Source of the DNA: Vibrio splendidus
Lineage (GTDB): Bacteria; Pseudomonadota; Gammaproteobacteria; Enterobacterales; Vibrionaceae
Direction: 5' to 3'
Assembly: GCF_003345295.1 (NCBI RefSeq)
Contig: NZ_CP031055.1
Location: 3,100,001 to 3,164,000, forward strand
DNA length: 64,000 nt
Part shown: positions 16,830-25,957 of the stretch, piece by piece
Position numbering within the stretch: position 1 is the first letter of the stretch
Layout: the number at the start of each line of letters is the position of its first letter
Notes under the pieces: model-generated
What the model was told of the DNA's origin: nothing
Databases searched by the model: none
Seen by the model: only the letters and a program-made list of their open reading frames with translations
Made by a program: the position numbers and the translations under genes

Positions 16830-18089
16830 CTACTGACGACGCATTGCGTCAAAGAACTCATCGTTCGTTTTAGTCATTGCTAACTTATCGATAAGGAATT
16901 CCATTGCATCAGTTTCGCCCATAGGGTGAACAATCTTACGCAGGATCCACATCTTCTGTAGTTCATCGCTCTTAGTAAGAAGCTCTTCACGACGAGTACC
17001 AGAGCGGTTGAAATCAATCGCTGGGAATACGCGCTTTTCAGCAATCTTACGGTTAAGGTGCAGTTCCATGTTACCTGTACCTTTGAATTCTTCGTAGATT
17101 ACTTCATCCATCTTAGAACCAGTATCAACCAGTGCTGTTGCGATGATAGTTAAGCTACCGCCTTCTTCTACGTTACGTGCCGCACCGAAGAAACGCTTTG
17201 GACGATGTAGAGCATTCGCATCAACACCACCAGTAAGAACTTTACCTGATGAAGGAATAACAGTGTTGTAAGCACGAGCTAGACGAGTGATTGAGTCCAG
17301 TAGGATAACCACGTCTTTTTTGTGTTCAACAAGACGCTTCGCCTTCTCAATTACCATTTCTGCAACTTGCACGTGGCGAGATGCTGGCTCATCGAAAGTC
17401 GATGCGATTACTTCGCCTTTAACTAGGCGCTGCATTTCTGTTACTTCTTCTGGACGCTCATCGATAAGTAGAACCATTAGTTCACACTCAGGATGGTTGC
17501 GTGCAATGCTTTGTGCAATATTTTGCAGAAGCATTGTTTTACCTGCTTTAGGCGGAGCAACAATCAGACCACGCTGGCCTTTACCTATAGGTGAAGCAAG
17601 GTCAAGAATTCGAGCTGTGATATCTTCAGTCGCACCATTACCCGCTTCCATCACCATACGTTCGTTGGCGTGAAGAGGAGTCAGGTTTTCAAAAAGGATT
17701 TTGTTACGAGCGTTGTCTGGCTTGTCGTAGTTAACCGTGTTTACTTTAAGCAGTGCAAAGTAACGTTCGCCATCTTTAGGTGGACGGATTTTACCGCCAA
17801 TCGAGTCACCGGTGCGAAGGTTAAAACGACGAATCTGGCTTGGTGATACGTAAATATCATCTGGCCCAGCAAGGTACGAACTGTCGCCGCTACGCAGGAA
17901 ACCAAAACCGTCTTGAAGAATTTCTAGAACACCATCACCAAAGATGTCTTCACCACTTTTTGCATGCGCTTTAAGGATGGAGAAGATAATGTCTTGTTTT
18001 CTTAGGCGAGCTTGATTTTCAAGACCTAGGCTTTCGCTAAGTTTAACAAGTTCAGACACAGGTCTGTTCTTCAGTTCAGTAAGATTCAT
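16830..18089 (-). CDS. rho: Transcription termination factor Rho
   Basis: Hexameric RNA-dependent ATPase that ends transcription. From the chosen ATG (18089) the protein has 419 residues, the enteric length, beginning MNLTELKNRPVSELV. The frame is open eight codons further to a TTG, but the family start is MNLTEL. N-terminal helix bundle, then the cold-shock RNA-binding domain (GFGFLR near 62), then the ATPase with PPKAGKT (Walker A), LLIDERPEEVTEMQR, and LLDSITRLARA (Walker B region). The 200-bp leader between trxA terminator and rho is untranslated here; rho leaders are autoregulated by Rho in E. coli, and that could apply. Confidence 0.98.
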   Translation of the reverse strand: MNLTELKNRPVSELVKLSESLGLENQARLRKQDIIFSILKAHAKSGEDIFGDGVLEILQDGFGFLRSGDSSYLAGPDDIYVSPSQIRRFNLRTGDSIGGKIRPPKDGERYFALLKVNTVNYDKPDNARNKILFENLTPLHANERMVMEAGNGATEDITARILDLASPIGKGQRGLIVAPPKAGKTMLLQNIAQSIARNHPECELMVLLIDERPEEVTEMQRLVKGEVIASTFDEPASRHVQVAEMVIEKAKRLVEHKKDVVILLDSITRLARAYNTVIPSSGKVLTGGVDANALHRPKRFFGAARNVEEGGSLTIIATALVDTGSKMDEVIYEEFKGTGNMELHLNRKIAEKRVFPAIDFNRSGTRREELLTKSDELQKMWILRKIVHPMGETDAMEFLIDKLAMTKTNDEFFDAMRRQ

Positions 18090-18233
18090 AGTGGTGGAAG
18101 TTTGTTTAGTCAAAATAGGATCTGTTTTCTTAAGTTAAGAAGGAGTTGGTCACAGGATCGACCAAGAAGAGAAATTCGTTCAATTAACGTGCGATAAATT
18201 AGCACTAAAACTAAGAGTAGTCCATAGCTTAGA

Positions 18234-18270
18234 AAAAACAAAACCGCGCATTTGTTAACTGCGCGGTTTC
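18234..18270 (-). terminator. Intrinsic terminator of trxA
   Basis: Minus strand stem AAACCGCGCA / TGCGCGGTTT with a nine-base loop followed by TGTTTTTT. It separates trxA from rho. Confidence 0.9.
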
Positions 18271-18289
18271 TTTTCAAAGGCTCACCTAA

Positions 18290-18616
18290 TTAAAGGTTAG
18301 CGTCTAGGAACTCTTTAAGTTGAGTTTTAGACAATGCACCAACTTTAGTTGCTGCTACGCCGCCATCTTTGAAAAGAAGCAGCGTTGGAATGCCACGAAT
18401 ACCAAATTTTGGTGGAGTTCCAGCATTTTGGTCGATATTTAATTTACCGATTGTGAGCTTGCCTTCGTACTCGTTTGCGATTTCATCAAGAATCGGCGCA
18501 ATCATTTTACATGGACCACACCATTCTGCCCAAAAATCAACAAGAACAGGGCCTGCAGCATTGATTACATCGTTATCAAAACCGTCATCAGTTAGCTGCA
18601 AAATCTTATCACTCAT
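18290..18616 (-). CDS. trxA: Thioredoxin 1
   Basis: Cytoplasmic disulfide reductase of 108 residues with the active site WCGPC (Cys33, Cys36) and cis-proline segment GIPT. The ATG at 18616 (MSDKILQL) is chosen because it matches the family start and is preceded by GGAG at proper distance; an upstream TTG in frame lacks one. It is divergent from rhlB and followed by rho, the conserved rhlB-trxA-rho neighbourhood of gammaproteobacteria. Confidence 0.98.
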   Translation of the reverse strand: MSDKILQLTDDGFDNDVINAAGPVLVDFWAEWCGPCKMIAPILDEIANEYEGKLTIGKLNIDQNAGTPPKFGIRGIPTLLLFKDGGVAATKVGALSKTQLKEFLDANL

Positions 18617-18727
18617 CTTCCACTCCAATGTATTTTTTAGAACTGGTTGGATGATAACCAGTAAATAGATGCCCTATTGGAATGTATTTACTTTCGTATT
18701 GCAAGCTTAAGCTGATATTCTATAGCA

Positions 18728-20038
18728 ATGAAAAAGACGCATATCACAGAGCAAAAGTTCGCCGACTTGGATTTACTTCCTCAAGTCATTGAAGGATTGG
18801 AGAAAAAAGGGTTCGATTATTGTACCCCTATCCAAGCCTTGGCGCTCCCGGTACTGCTCACCGGCCAAGACATTGCAGGCCAGGCCCAAACGGGTACTGG
18901 TAAAACGCTTGCGTTTCTAACTGCTACTTTTAACCACCTGCTAAAAACACCTGAGCATGAAGGGCGTAAGCCTAACCAGCCACGTGCAATTATTATGGCA
19001 CCAACGCGTGAACTCGCGATTCAGATCTACAACGATGCTGACTCTCTGGTTGAAAGCACGGGTATCAAAGCAGCACTCGCTTACGGTGGCGAAAGCTACG
19101 ACAAGCAGCTAGGTAAGATCGAAGAAGGCGCAGATATCTTAATTGGTACGACTGGCCGTATCATCGATTTCTACAAGCAAAAGGTATTTAACCTTAACCA
19201 CATTCAAGCTGTTGTGCTTGATGAAGCCGATCGTATGTTTGATCTGGGCTTTATTAAAGACATTCGCTTCTTGTTCCGCCGTATGCCTGAGCCAAAAGAT
19301 CGCCTGAACATGCTGTTCTCTGCGACGCTGTCTTACCGCGTACAAGAGCTAGCGTTCGAGCACATGCACAACCCAGAGCACGTGGTTGTTGAGCCTGAGC
19401 GTAAAACAGGTCACCGCATTCAAGAAGAGCTGTTCTACCCTTCTAACGAACATAAGATGGCTCTTCTACAAACGTTAATCGAAGAAGAATGGCCAGATCG
19501 CGCAATCATCTTCGCTAACACGAAGCACAAATGTGAATCAGTTTGGGGCCACTTGGCTGCCGATGGTCACCGTGTAGGCCTGCTAACGGGTGATGTTCCT
19601 CAGAAGAAACGTGAAAAGATTCTTGAGCAGTTCACCAAAGGTGATGTTGACCTTCTTGTCGCAACGGATGTTGCAGCTCGTGGCCTACACATTCCTCAAG
19701 TAACACACGTATTCAACTTCGACCTACCTGATGATTGCGAAGATTACGTTCACCGTATCGGTCGTACAGGTCGTGCTGGTGAAAGCGGTCACTCGATCAG
19801 CTTTGCTTGTGAAGATTACGCAATCAACTTGCCACCAATCGAAGAATACATTGAGCATGCTATCCCAATGTCTGACTACGATGCTTCTGCACTACTAGAA
19901 GATCTGCCAGCACCGATGCGCTTACGTACACGTAACCCGCAACAACGCCGCTCAAACAACAATGGCCCACGCAACGGTAACCGTAAACCAAACCAGAACC
20001 GTCGCCCACGCCAACCGCGTCATAACAAGGAAGCTTAG
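18728..20038 (+). CDS. rhlB: ATP-dependent RNA helicase RhlB
   Basis: DEAD-box helicase of the RNA degradosome, 436 residues. Motifs in order: Q motif (TPIQALALP), AQTGTGKT, PTREL, TTGRI, DEAD, SAT, then the second RecA domain with ARGLHIP and HRIGRTGRAG. The last 40 residues are an Arg/Asn-rich basic tail (NPQQRRSNNNG and following), which in RhlB contributes to RNA and RNase E binding. gppA starts 7 bp after its stop, so they are one operon. Divergent from trxA with about 110 bp between. Confidence 0.97.
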   Translation: MKKTHITEQKFADLDLLPQVIEGLEKKGFDYCTPIQALALPVLLTGQDIAGQAQTGTGKTLAFLTATFNHLLKTPEHEGRKPNQPRAIIMAPTRELAIQIYNDADSLVESTGIKAALAYGGESYDKQLGKIEEGADILIGTTGRIIDFYKQKVFNLNHIQAVVLDEADRMFDLGFIKDIRFLFRRMPEPKDRLNMLFSATLSYRVQELAFEHMHNPEHVVVEPERKTGHRIQEELFYPSNEHKMALLQTLIEEEWPDRAIIFANTKHKCESVWGHLAADGHRVGLLTGDVPQKKREKILEQFTKGDVDLLVATDVAARGLHIPQVTHVFNFDLPDDCEDYVHRIGRTGRAGESGHSISFACEDYAINLPPIEEYIEHAIPMSDYDASALLEDLPAPMRLRTRNPQQRRSNNNGPRNGNRKPNQNRRPRQPRHNKEA

Positions 20039-20044
20039 TCGCTT

Positions 20045-21538
20045 ATGAGTCAAACAGTGTCACCCCCGCTTTATGCTGCAATCGACCTCGGGTCGAACAG
20101 TTTTCATATGCTCGTTGTGCGTCACATCGATGGCAGCGTACAAACCATGGCTAAGATTAAGCGTAAAGTGCGTTTAGCAGCAGGCTTAAATGAAAATAAT
20201 GCGCTTAGTACAGAAGCTATGCAGCGCGGTTGGGACTGTTTGAGTCTCTTTGCAGAGCGACTGCAAGATATTCCAAAAGAAAATATCCGCATTGTGGGTA
20301 CAGCGACCCTACGTACCGCTATCAATGTGGATATATTTCTAGAGAAAGCGAACCAGATCCTTGGTTACGACATCAATGTTATCTCTGGTGAAGAAGAAGC
20401 TGCGACTATCTATAAAGGCGTAGCACACACTTCTGGTGGCAGCGGCCGCCGACTAGTGGTTGATATTGGTGGCGCAAGCACCGAAATGATCATAGGTGAA
20501 GGCTTCTCAGCGAAAGCACTAACTAGCCTGAAGATGGGCTGTGTTACCTGGCTTGAGCGCCACTTTAAAGATCGCCAATTAACCGCAACCAACTTTAACA
20601 ATGCCATTGAAGCGGCTAAGTCTACGTTGGCTCCTATTCTAGATAGCTACACGGATATTGGATGGGATGTGTGTGTTGGTGCCAGTGGTACCGTTCAAGC
20701 ACTGCAAGAAATCATGTTGGCGCAAGGCATGGATGAAGTCATTACTCATGCCAAGCTTAAGCGTCTACAGAAACAAGCCATGATTACCGAGCGCTTGGAA
20801 GAGCTAGAAATAGAAGGATTGACCCTAGAGCGTGCACTCGTGTTCCCAAGTGGCCTTTCTATTCTTATCGCTATTTTTGAGCTACTTGAAATTGATTCAA
20901 TGACACTCGCAGGCGGTGCACTCCGTGAAGGCCTAGCCTACGAGATGGTGGATGAACTTCGCCAAGAAGATATTCGAGCGCGTACCGTCAAGAGCGTGCA
21001 ATCACGCTATCAAATGGACGTAAGCTACGGTGAACAAGTTGCTGTAGTCGCACAAACTCTGTTAGAGCAAGCGGGCGCCGAAGAGTGGGTTTCAGAGCCT
21101 CAAGCTGGCGTGCTATTGCAAACCGCAGCTAAGCTTCATGAGATTGGTTTAACCATCGATTTCAAAAAAGGCGGCGAGCACAGCGCTTACCTACTGCAGA
21201 ACTTAGACCTGCCAGGCTTTACTCGAGCGCAAAAGCACTACTTGGGTGAGTTAACTCGCCGCTACCGTGAACAGTTAACCTCATTGCCTGAGCAACATGC
21301 AATCTCAGGCACCAGCAGCAAGCGTATTTTACGAATTCTACGCTTAGCTATTTTGCTGACTCACCGTCGTAATCCAGCGCTAGAGCCTGAGTTTAAGCTT
21401 GCAACCGATGGTAACAACCTGACCTTGACGCTTTCTAAGCAATGGCTAGCAGACAATCCGCTGACAGCTGCTGAGCTAGAGATCGAATCGAACCGCCAAA
21501 CCGATATTGGCTGGCCATTGAATATTGAATGCCTCTGA
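20045..21538 (+). CDS. gppA: Guanosine-5'-triphosphate,3'-diphosphate pyrophosphatase
   Basis: Converts pppGpp to ppGpp in the stringent response; related to exopolyphosphatase Ppx. 497 residues with the ASKHA phosphate loops AIDLGSNSFHM (residues 12-22) and VDIGGASTE (near 140), and a C-terminal HD-like helical part. Its position as second gene after rhlB is the conserved enteric arrangement and favours GppA over Ppx. A bidirectional terminator follows 24 bp after the stop. Confidence 0.95.
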   Translation: MSQTVSPPLYAAIDLGSNSFHMLVVRHIDGSVQTMAKIKRKVRLAAGLNENNALSTEAMQRGWDCLSLFAERLQDIPKENIRIVGTATLRTAINVDIFLEKANQILGYDINVISGEEEAATIYKGVAHTSGGSGRRLVVDIGGASTEMIIGEGFSAKALTSLKMGCVTWLERHFKDRQLTATNFNNAIEAAKSTLAPILDSYTDIGWDVCVGASGTVQALQEIMLAQGMDEVITHAKLKRLQKQAMITERLEELEIEGLTLERALVFPSGLSILIAIFELLEIDSMTLAGGALREGLAYEMVDELRQEDIRARTVKSVQSRYQMDVSYGEQVAVVAQTLLEQAGAEEWVSEPQAGVLLQTAAKLHEIGLTIDFKKGGEHSAYLLQNLDLPGFTRAQKHYLGELTRRYREQLTSLPEQHAISGTSSKRILRILRLAILLTHRRNPALEPEFKLATDGNNLTLTLSKQWLADNPLTAAELEIESNRQTDIGWPLNIECL

Positions 21539-21562
21539 TATTAGTATCTGACGCTAGAAATT

Positions 21563-21599
21563 AAAAAAGCCCAAGTTAGTAGACTAACTTGGGCTTTTT
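21563..21599. terminator. Bidirectional terminator between gppA and yhhQ
   Basis: Long perfect stem AAAAAGCCCAAGTTAGT / ACTAACTTGGGCTTTTT with a two-base AG loop; A and T runs flank both sides, serving the convergent genes. Confidence 0.9.
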
Positions 21600-21639
21600 C
21601 TTATCGCAGCATTAATGCTTTGCGTTACAAATCTCAAAC

Positions 21640-22311
21640 TTAAGCGTTAACACCTGTCGCTTTAAAATCAGGGTTCACTGCGGTTAACTTCTTAACCACG
21701 TAATTAAGAAGCACACCGTACATAGGCACGAACAAACCTAAGCTAATGATGAGTTTGAATCCGTAATCAACCAACGCAATCTCAGTCCAGTGCTCAGCCA
21801 TGAATGGATCTGGGCTTTGGTAGAAGGCAATCGCAAAGAACGCGATGGTATCAATGGCATTACCAAAAAGTGTCGAACACGTTGGCGCAACCCACCATTG
21901 CTTCATTTGGCGTAAGCGGTTGAACACATGCACATCCAAGATCTGACCGAGCAAATAAGCCATGAAGCTTGCCGCTGCGATGCGTGCAACAAACAGGTTG
22001 AACTCGCCTAGTTGGCTAAAGCCTTGGAATGAACCTTCAAAGAAAACCACAGACAATAAATAAGAAACGGCCAGTGCAGGCAACATCACTAAGAAAATGA
22101 TTTTACGAGCAAGCTGCGCGCCAAAAATGCGTACTGTGAGATCGGTCGCTAGGAAGATAAACGGGAAAGTGAAAGCACCCCAAGTGGTGTGCATACCGAA
22201 GACGGTAAAAGGTAGCTGAACCAAATAGTTGCTTGACGCAATAATGACCAAATGGAACAAAACTAATAGTGCTAGGGCTTTGCGCTGTTGCGCAGGGGTA
22301 AAGTTACTCAT
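21640..22311 (-). CDS. yhhQ: Queuosine precursor transporter YhhQ
   Basis: Inner-membrane transporter of the COG1738/DUF165 family that imports 7-deazaguanine precursors (preQ0/preQ1) for queuosine in tRNA. 223 residues from ATG 22311 (MSNFTPAQQRKALALL), which has AAAAAGG upstream; a longer in-frame start would place the riboswitch inside the coding region. Family signatures include SSNYLVQLP, FPFIFLATDLTVRIFG, LGQILDVHVFNRLR and STLFGNAIDT, with about six membrane segments. Likely regulated by the preQ1-I-like element just upstream. Confidence 0.93.
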   Translation of the reverse strand: MSNFTPAQQRKALALLVLFHLVIIASSNYLVQLPFTVFGMHTTWGAFTFPFIFLATDLTVRIFGAQLARKIIFLVMLPALAVSYLLSVVFFEGSFQGFSQLGEFNLFVARIAAASFMAYLLGQILDVHVFNRLRQMKQWWVAPTCSTLFGNAIDTIAFFAIAFYQSPDPFMAEHWTEIALVDYGFKLIISLGLFVPMYGVLLNYVVKKLTAVNPDFKATGVNA

Positions 22312-22317
22312 GCTGTA

Positions 22318-22352
22318 CCTTTTTAGTTTGGTTTGGGGGTGAGGGAACCCAA
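22318..22352 (-). promoter_or_regulatory. preQ1-I-like riboswitch upstream of yhhQ
   Basis: On the minus strand, stem UUGGG / CCCAA encloses the loop UUCCCUCACC and is followed by the A-rich tail ACCAAACUAA and then AAAAGG, which includes the ribosome site. This reproduces the compact H-type pseudoknot plan of preQ1 class I (P1, loop with C residues, A-rich L3 with AACUAA). Loop CCU can pair with the AGG of the ribosome site, giving translational control. The link to a preQ1 transporter gene is known for this riboswitch class. Not confirmed by covariance search. Confidence 0.72.
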
Positions 22353-22521
22353 ATCGAGTCATTTCTTCGAATAATCCAAGAAAGCTCTTACCAATAATGT
22401 GAATTAAAAATGTTTCTATAATTTGCTCTATTGAGCGGCGGGCGATTATACATTAATCAATATTGGCTGCAATGGTGAGAACAAACGCAAACGTTTATCC
22501 TCACTTTTATTGATGAATGAC

Positions 22522-22578
22522 GTTAGAAACCATGCTTGAAGTTAGAAGCCGTGCTAAAAGTTAGAAGCCGCGCTTGAA
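22522..22578 (-). repeat. Three 19-bp tandem repeats at the end of a DUF3630-like gene
   Basis: Unit GTTAGAAGCCGTGCTAAAA starts at 22522, 22541 and 22560 with a few mismatches. The copy at 22560 covers the stop codon and last codons of the gene at 22561-22872; the other two lie downstream, as if the 3' end of the gene had been copied twice. Confidence 0.8.
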
Positions 22579-22872
22579 AAGCGTCGCGAGATAATCGAAC
22601 TCTTCTCGGCTTTCTTCAGCGTTTAACGACTCAAACCAAATTGATTCGCTGTAATGCTCAGACTTTAAAAACATTCGACAATCTTCAAAATCAATCAACC
22701 AAGAGTGCATATCGGCGTCCCATTGTTTTTCAACAACAGACGCTGACAGTAACGCCACCAGCTTTTCACCTAACACTTCGTAAGAATCAAAATCAAAACT
22801 TGGAGACGTAATCAATAAACGCCCTTCCTCAGCCAAATACTCTCTTAAGCCAAATTCTGTTGGTGTTGTCAT
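22561..22872 (-). CDS. Small acidic protein, DUF3630-like
   Basis: 103 residues, acidic, with no signal peptide or membrane segment; several aromatic residues and Cys68. It resembles small Vibrio/Shewanella proteins annotated DUF3630, which often lie next to recQ as here (recQ stop is 70 bp away on the same strand). No function is known. The C-terminus (FKRGF) coincides with a 19-bp tandem repeat that extends past the stop codon. Confidence 0.72.
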   Translation of the reverse strand: MTTPTEFGLREYLAEEGRLLITSPSFDFDSYEVLGEKLVALLSASVVEKQWDADMHSWLIDFEDCRMFLKSEHYSESIWFESLNAEESREEFDYLATLFKRGF

Positions 22873-22944
22873 GTCCCTATCAACCTTATTCTTTTTCTAT
22901 GAGCTAATCGTTTTTATAAGCTAAACACTTCTGAAAACTAGCAA

Positions 22945-24783
22945 TTAGCCGTGTGTAGTGATGTGTTCTTGAATCAAATCTAAGAATGGATCAGCGTACT
23001 TATCGAGTTTGCGTTGACCGACACCATTCACTGCCAGCATCTCGCCATAAGATGTGGGTAGGATTTCAGCCATATCAATCAGCGTCGCGTCACTGAATAC
23101 CACATAAGGTGGTAAGCCATCTTCATCTGCAATCGACTTACGCAGCTTTCGCAGTTTCGCAAACAGCTTCTTATCGTAGTTCTTACTGCTCAGTTTATCG
23201 GACTTCGCATTACGCACCGCGGTATCTAAACGAGGTACAGCCAACTCCAAAGACATCTCACCACGCAGTAACGGACGTGCTTCTTCGGTTAACTGTAACG
23301 TCGAGTTACGAGTGATGTTCTGGAACAACAAGCCTTTGTGAATTAACTGACGGAAGATACTGATCCAGTAATCATGACTGTGGTCACGGCCAATACCGTA
23401 GGTAGACAGCTTATCGTGGCCATTATCGCGCACACGGATATTCTGCATGCCACGCATCACTTCAACCACATAGCCCATACCAAACGACTGATTCACACGG
23501 TACACACAAGACAACGCCTTCTGCGCTTCTTGGGTCGCATCAAAATGCTTAGGTGGGTCGAGACAGATATCGCAGTTGCCACATTGCTTCTCACGATATT
23601 CACCAAAGTAGTTAAGCAGAACCTGACGGCGACAGGTTTGTGCTTCAGCAAAGGCACTCATCGCGTTCAGCTTGTGCATCTCAACTTGTTTTTGCGGGCC
23701 TTCTTCTTTCTCATCCAACATACGACGCAGCCAACCCATATCAGCAGGGTCAAACAGCATCATGGCTTCAGCAGGCAAGCCATCACGACCCGCACGGCCA
23801 GTCTCTTGATAGTAAGACTCAATGTTGCGTGGAATATCAAAGTGCACTACAAAGCGAACGTTGGGTTTATTGATACCCATACCAAATGCCACGGTCGCCA
23901 CAACGATCTGAATATCATCACGTTGGAAAGCTTCTTGAACGTAAGCACGTTCATCGGTGTCCATGCCAGCATGGTAACCCGCGGCGCGAATACCGTTATT
24001 GCACAGCTTCTCGGTCACCATTTCCACTTTCTTACGGCTACCACAATAGATGATGCCGCAATTGCCTTTCTGTGTTTCTAGGTAGCGAACCACCTGAGAC
24101 ACGGGCTTGTGCTTCTCAACCAAGTTATAGCGAATATTAGGGCGATCGAAGCTGCCTAAATGCGTATGCGGATCCACCAACTGCAAACGCGAGATAATAT
24201 CTTTACGCGTCGCATCATCGGCAGTTGCCGTTAGCGCCATGTAAGGTACATGTGGGAAATACTGTTTAAGCTGACCTAATGATGCATATTCAGGGCGGAA
24301 ATCGTGTCCCCACTGAGAGATACAGTGCGCTTCATCGACCGCAATCATCGAAAGCGGTAAGCCTTGTAGACGCTCGATAAAGTCACGCATCAACACGCGC
24401 TCTGGCGAGACATACACCATTTTCAGCTGACCTGAGTTCATACGATTAAAGACCGAGATCAGATTCTCACGCGGCATTGACGAGTTAATGCACTCTGCCG
24501 CGACACCGTTAGCTTTCAGCTGATCAACCTGGTCTTTCATCAACGAAATCAGCGGTGAGATAACCAGAGTCAGCCCTTCACGAACCAAAGCCGGGATTTG
24601 GTAACACAGAGATTTACCGCCACCGGTTGGCATAATCACCAAGCTGTCTTTGCCCTCAACGGCCAAATCAATGACCTCTTGCTGACCATCGCGAAAGCTT
24701 TGATAGCCGAACACATCTTGCAAGATGGTTTGCGCATCATTCGCGGGAGTTGGTATTTGCTCAGCAATCAGAGTGGCGGTCAT
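22945..24783 (-). CDS. recQ: ATP-dependent DNA helicase RecQ
   Basis: 3'-5' DNA helicase for recombination repair. From ATG 24783 it has 612 residues (E. coli 609), with AGGAA upstream; a longer in-frame start is rejected because the N-terminus would not match the family. Motifs: GYQSFRDGQQEVI, TGGGKSLCYQ (Walker A), DEAHCISQWGHDFR, the QETGRAGRDG motif VI, the zinc-binding Cys set (CRRQVLLNYFGE then CGNCDIC), the winged helix, and the HRDC domain at the C-terminus (LAVNGVGQRKLDKY). Confidence 0.97.
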   Translation of the reverse strand: MTATLIAEQIPTPANDAQTILQDVFGYQSFRDGQQEVIDLAVEGKDSLVIMPTGGGKSLCYQIPALVREGLTLVISPLISLMKDQVDQLKANGVAAECINSSMPRENLISVFNRMNSGQLKMVYVSPERVLMRDFIERLQGLPLSMIAVDEAHCISQWGHDFRPEYASLGQLKQYFPHVPYMALTATADDATRKDIISRLQLVDPHTHLGSFDRPNIRYNLVEKHKPVSQVVRYLETQKGNCGIIYCGSRKKVEMVTEKLCNNGIRAAGYHAGMDTDERAYVQEAFQRDDIQIVVATVAFGMGINKPNVRFVVHFDIPRNIESYYQETGRAGRDGLPAEAMMLFDPADMGWLRRMLDEKEEGPQKQVEMHKLNAMSAFAEAQTCRRQVLLNYFGEYREKQCGNCDICLDPPKHFDATQEAQKALSCVYRVNQSFGMGYVVEVMRGMQNIRVRDNGHDKLSTYGIGRDHSHDYWISIFRQLIHKGLLFQNITRNSTLQLTEEARPLLRGEMSLELAVPRLDTAVRNAKSDKLSSKNYDKKLFAKLRKLRKSIADEDGLPPYVVFSDATLIDMAEILPTSYGEMLAVNGVGQRKLDKYADPFLDLIQEHITTHG

Positions 24784-24962
24784 TATGGTTCCTAATCGAG
24801 GTATGAAATCAGCAAGCATCTTCGGCAAGCAAGTCGCACATTGTAGAGGGGAACGCTGGCGAATTAAACCGCAAATTGTTAGGTGAAAAGGGTTATCGCT
24901 CCTATACTGACCAACTCTCTTATAAATCTTATTAATAAGCACTCAGTGCTAGAGAAAGATGC

Positions 24963-25871
24963 ATGACACAGGAAGAACAACAACGTACGCGCCAGGGAGT
25001 TTTGCTTGCCGTCGGCGCCTACACCATGTGGGGAATCGCCCCTATATATTTCAAATCTTTAAGTGACGTTTCCCCGTTAGAGATCCTTAGCCACCGTGTA
25101 GTATGGTCCTTTTTCCTACTCGCTTTCTTACTGCACATTGGCCGCAGCTGGCGTAAAGTCCGCGACACCTTGACCTCGAAACCAAAAATGCTCTATTTGG
25201 TGGCGACGTCTATTTTGGTGGGCGCTAACTGGCTTATTTTTATTTGGGCGGTGAATTCCAATCACATGCTTGATGCCAGCTTGGGGTATTACATCAACCC
25301 ACTGATTAACGTGTTGCTCGGGATGCTCTTCCTCGGCGAACGCTTACGTAAGCTGCAATGGTTTGCAGTGGCTCTTGCTGCTATTGGCGTATTAATCCAA
25401 TTAATTGCCTTCGGTTCAGTGCCGATCGTCGCCATTGCCCTAGCCTTTAGCTTCGGTTTTTATGGCTTACTGCGTAAAAAGGTGAGCTTAGAAGCGCAAA
25501 CCGGTTTGTTCATTGAGACTCTGGTTATGTTGCCTCTCGCAGCAACGTACCTACTGTTTATTGCTGATAGCCCAACCTCAGACTTCTCAATGAACCCGAT
25601 GCAACTCAATCTGTTACTGGTTGCTGCTGGTGTTATTACCACCATTCCACTGCTGTGCTTTACTGGCGCTGCAACACGCTTGAAGCTATCGACCCTCGGT
25701 TTCTTCCAGTACATTGGACCAAGCTTAATGTTCTTGTTAGCGGTGCTGATTTATGGCGAAGCGTTTACCAGTGACAAAGCGATTACCTTCGCCTTTATTT
25801 GGGGAGCGTTGGTGATATTCAGCTTTGACGGTCTGCGTAACAACAGAAAGAACAAACGCGCTAAGCAGTAA
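24963..25871 (+). CDS. rarD: EamA-family transporter RarD
   Basis: 302 residues, about ten hydrophobic segments, with two EamA repeats. The N-terminus RQGVLLAVGAYTMWGIAPIYFK and the segment LSHRVVWSF are typical of RarD, first described as a chloramphenicol-sensitivity protein; the true substrate is unknown. A basic tail (RNNRKNKRAKQ) ends the protein. It is divergent from recQ with about 180 bp between. Confidence 0.9.
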   Translation: MTQEEQQRTRQGVLLAVGAYTMWGIAPIYFKSLSDVSPLEILSHRVVWSFFLLAFLLHIGRSWRKVRDTLTSKPKMLYLVATSILVGANWLIFIWAVNSNHMLDASLGYYINPLINVLLGMLFLGERLRKLQWFAVALAAIGVLIQLIAFGSVPIVAIALAFSFGFYGLLRKKVSLEAQTGLFIETLVMLPLAATYLLFIADSPTSDFSMNPMQLNLLLVAAGVITTIPLLCFTGAATRLKLSTLGFFQYIGPSLMFLLAVLIYGEAFTSDKAITFAFIWGALVIFSFDGLRNNRKNKRAKQ

Positions 25872-25912
25872 CACTGATCGTTTTTTACAAGACAATCCCT
25901 TAATACGAAGAT

Positions 25913-25952
25913 AAGCTTGGTTGAATTGATGACTATTTGACCAAGCTTTTTT
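25913..25952 (+). terminator. Terminator of rarD
   Basis: Stem AAGCTTGGT / ACCAAGCTT with an 18-base loop and a T run. It ends 5 bp before the ATG of the next gene, so an earlier in-frame TTG start of that gene would lie inside the hairpin. Confidence 0.6.
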
Positions 25953-25957
25953 GTACC

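Noticed and set aside
23374..24081. 235-codon plus-strand frame opposite recQ
   Set aside because: Shadow of recQ, whose motifs are complete in the other strand; composition is His/Thr-rich and unlike any known protein.
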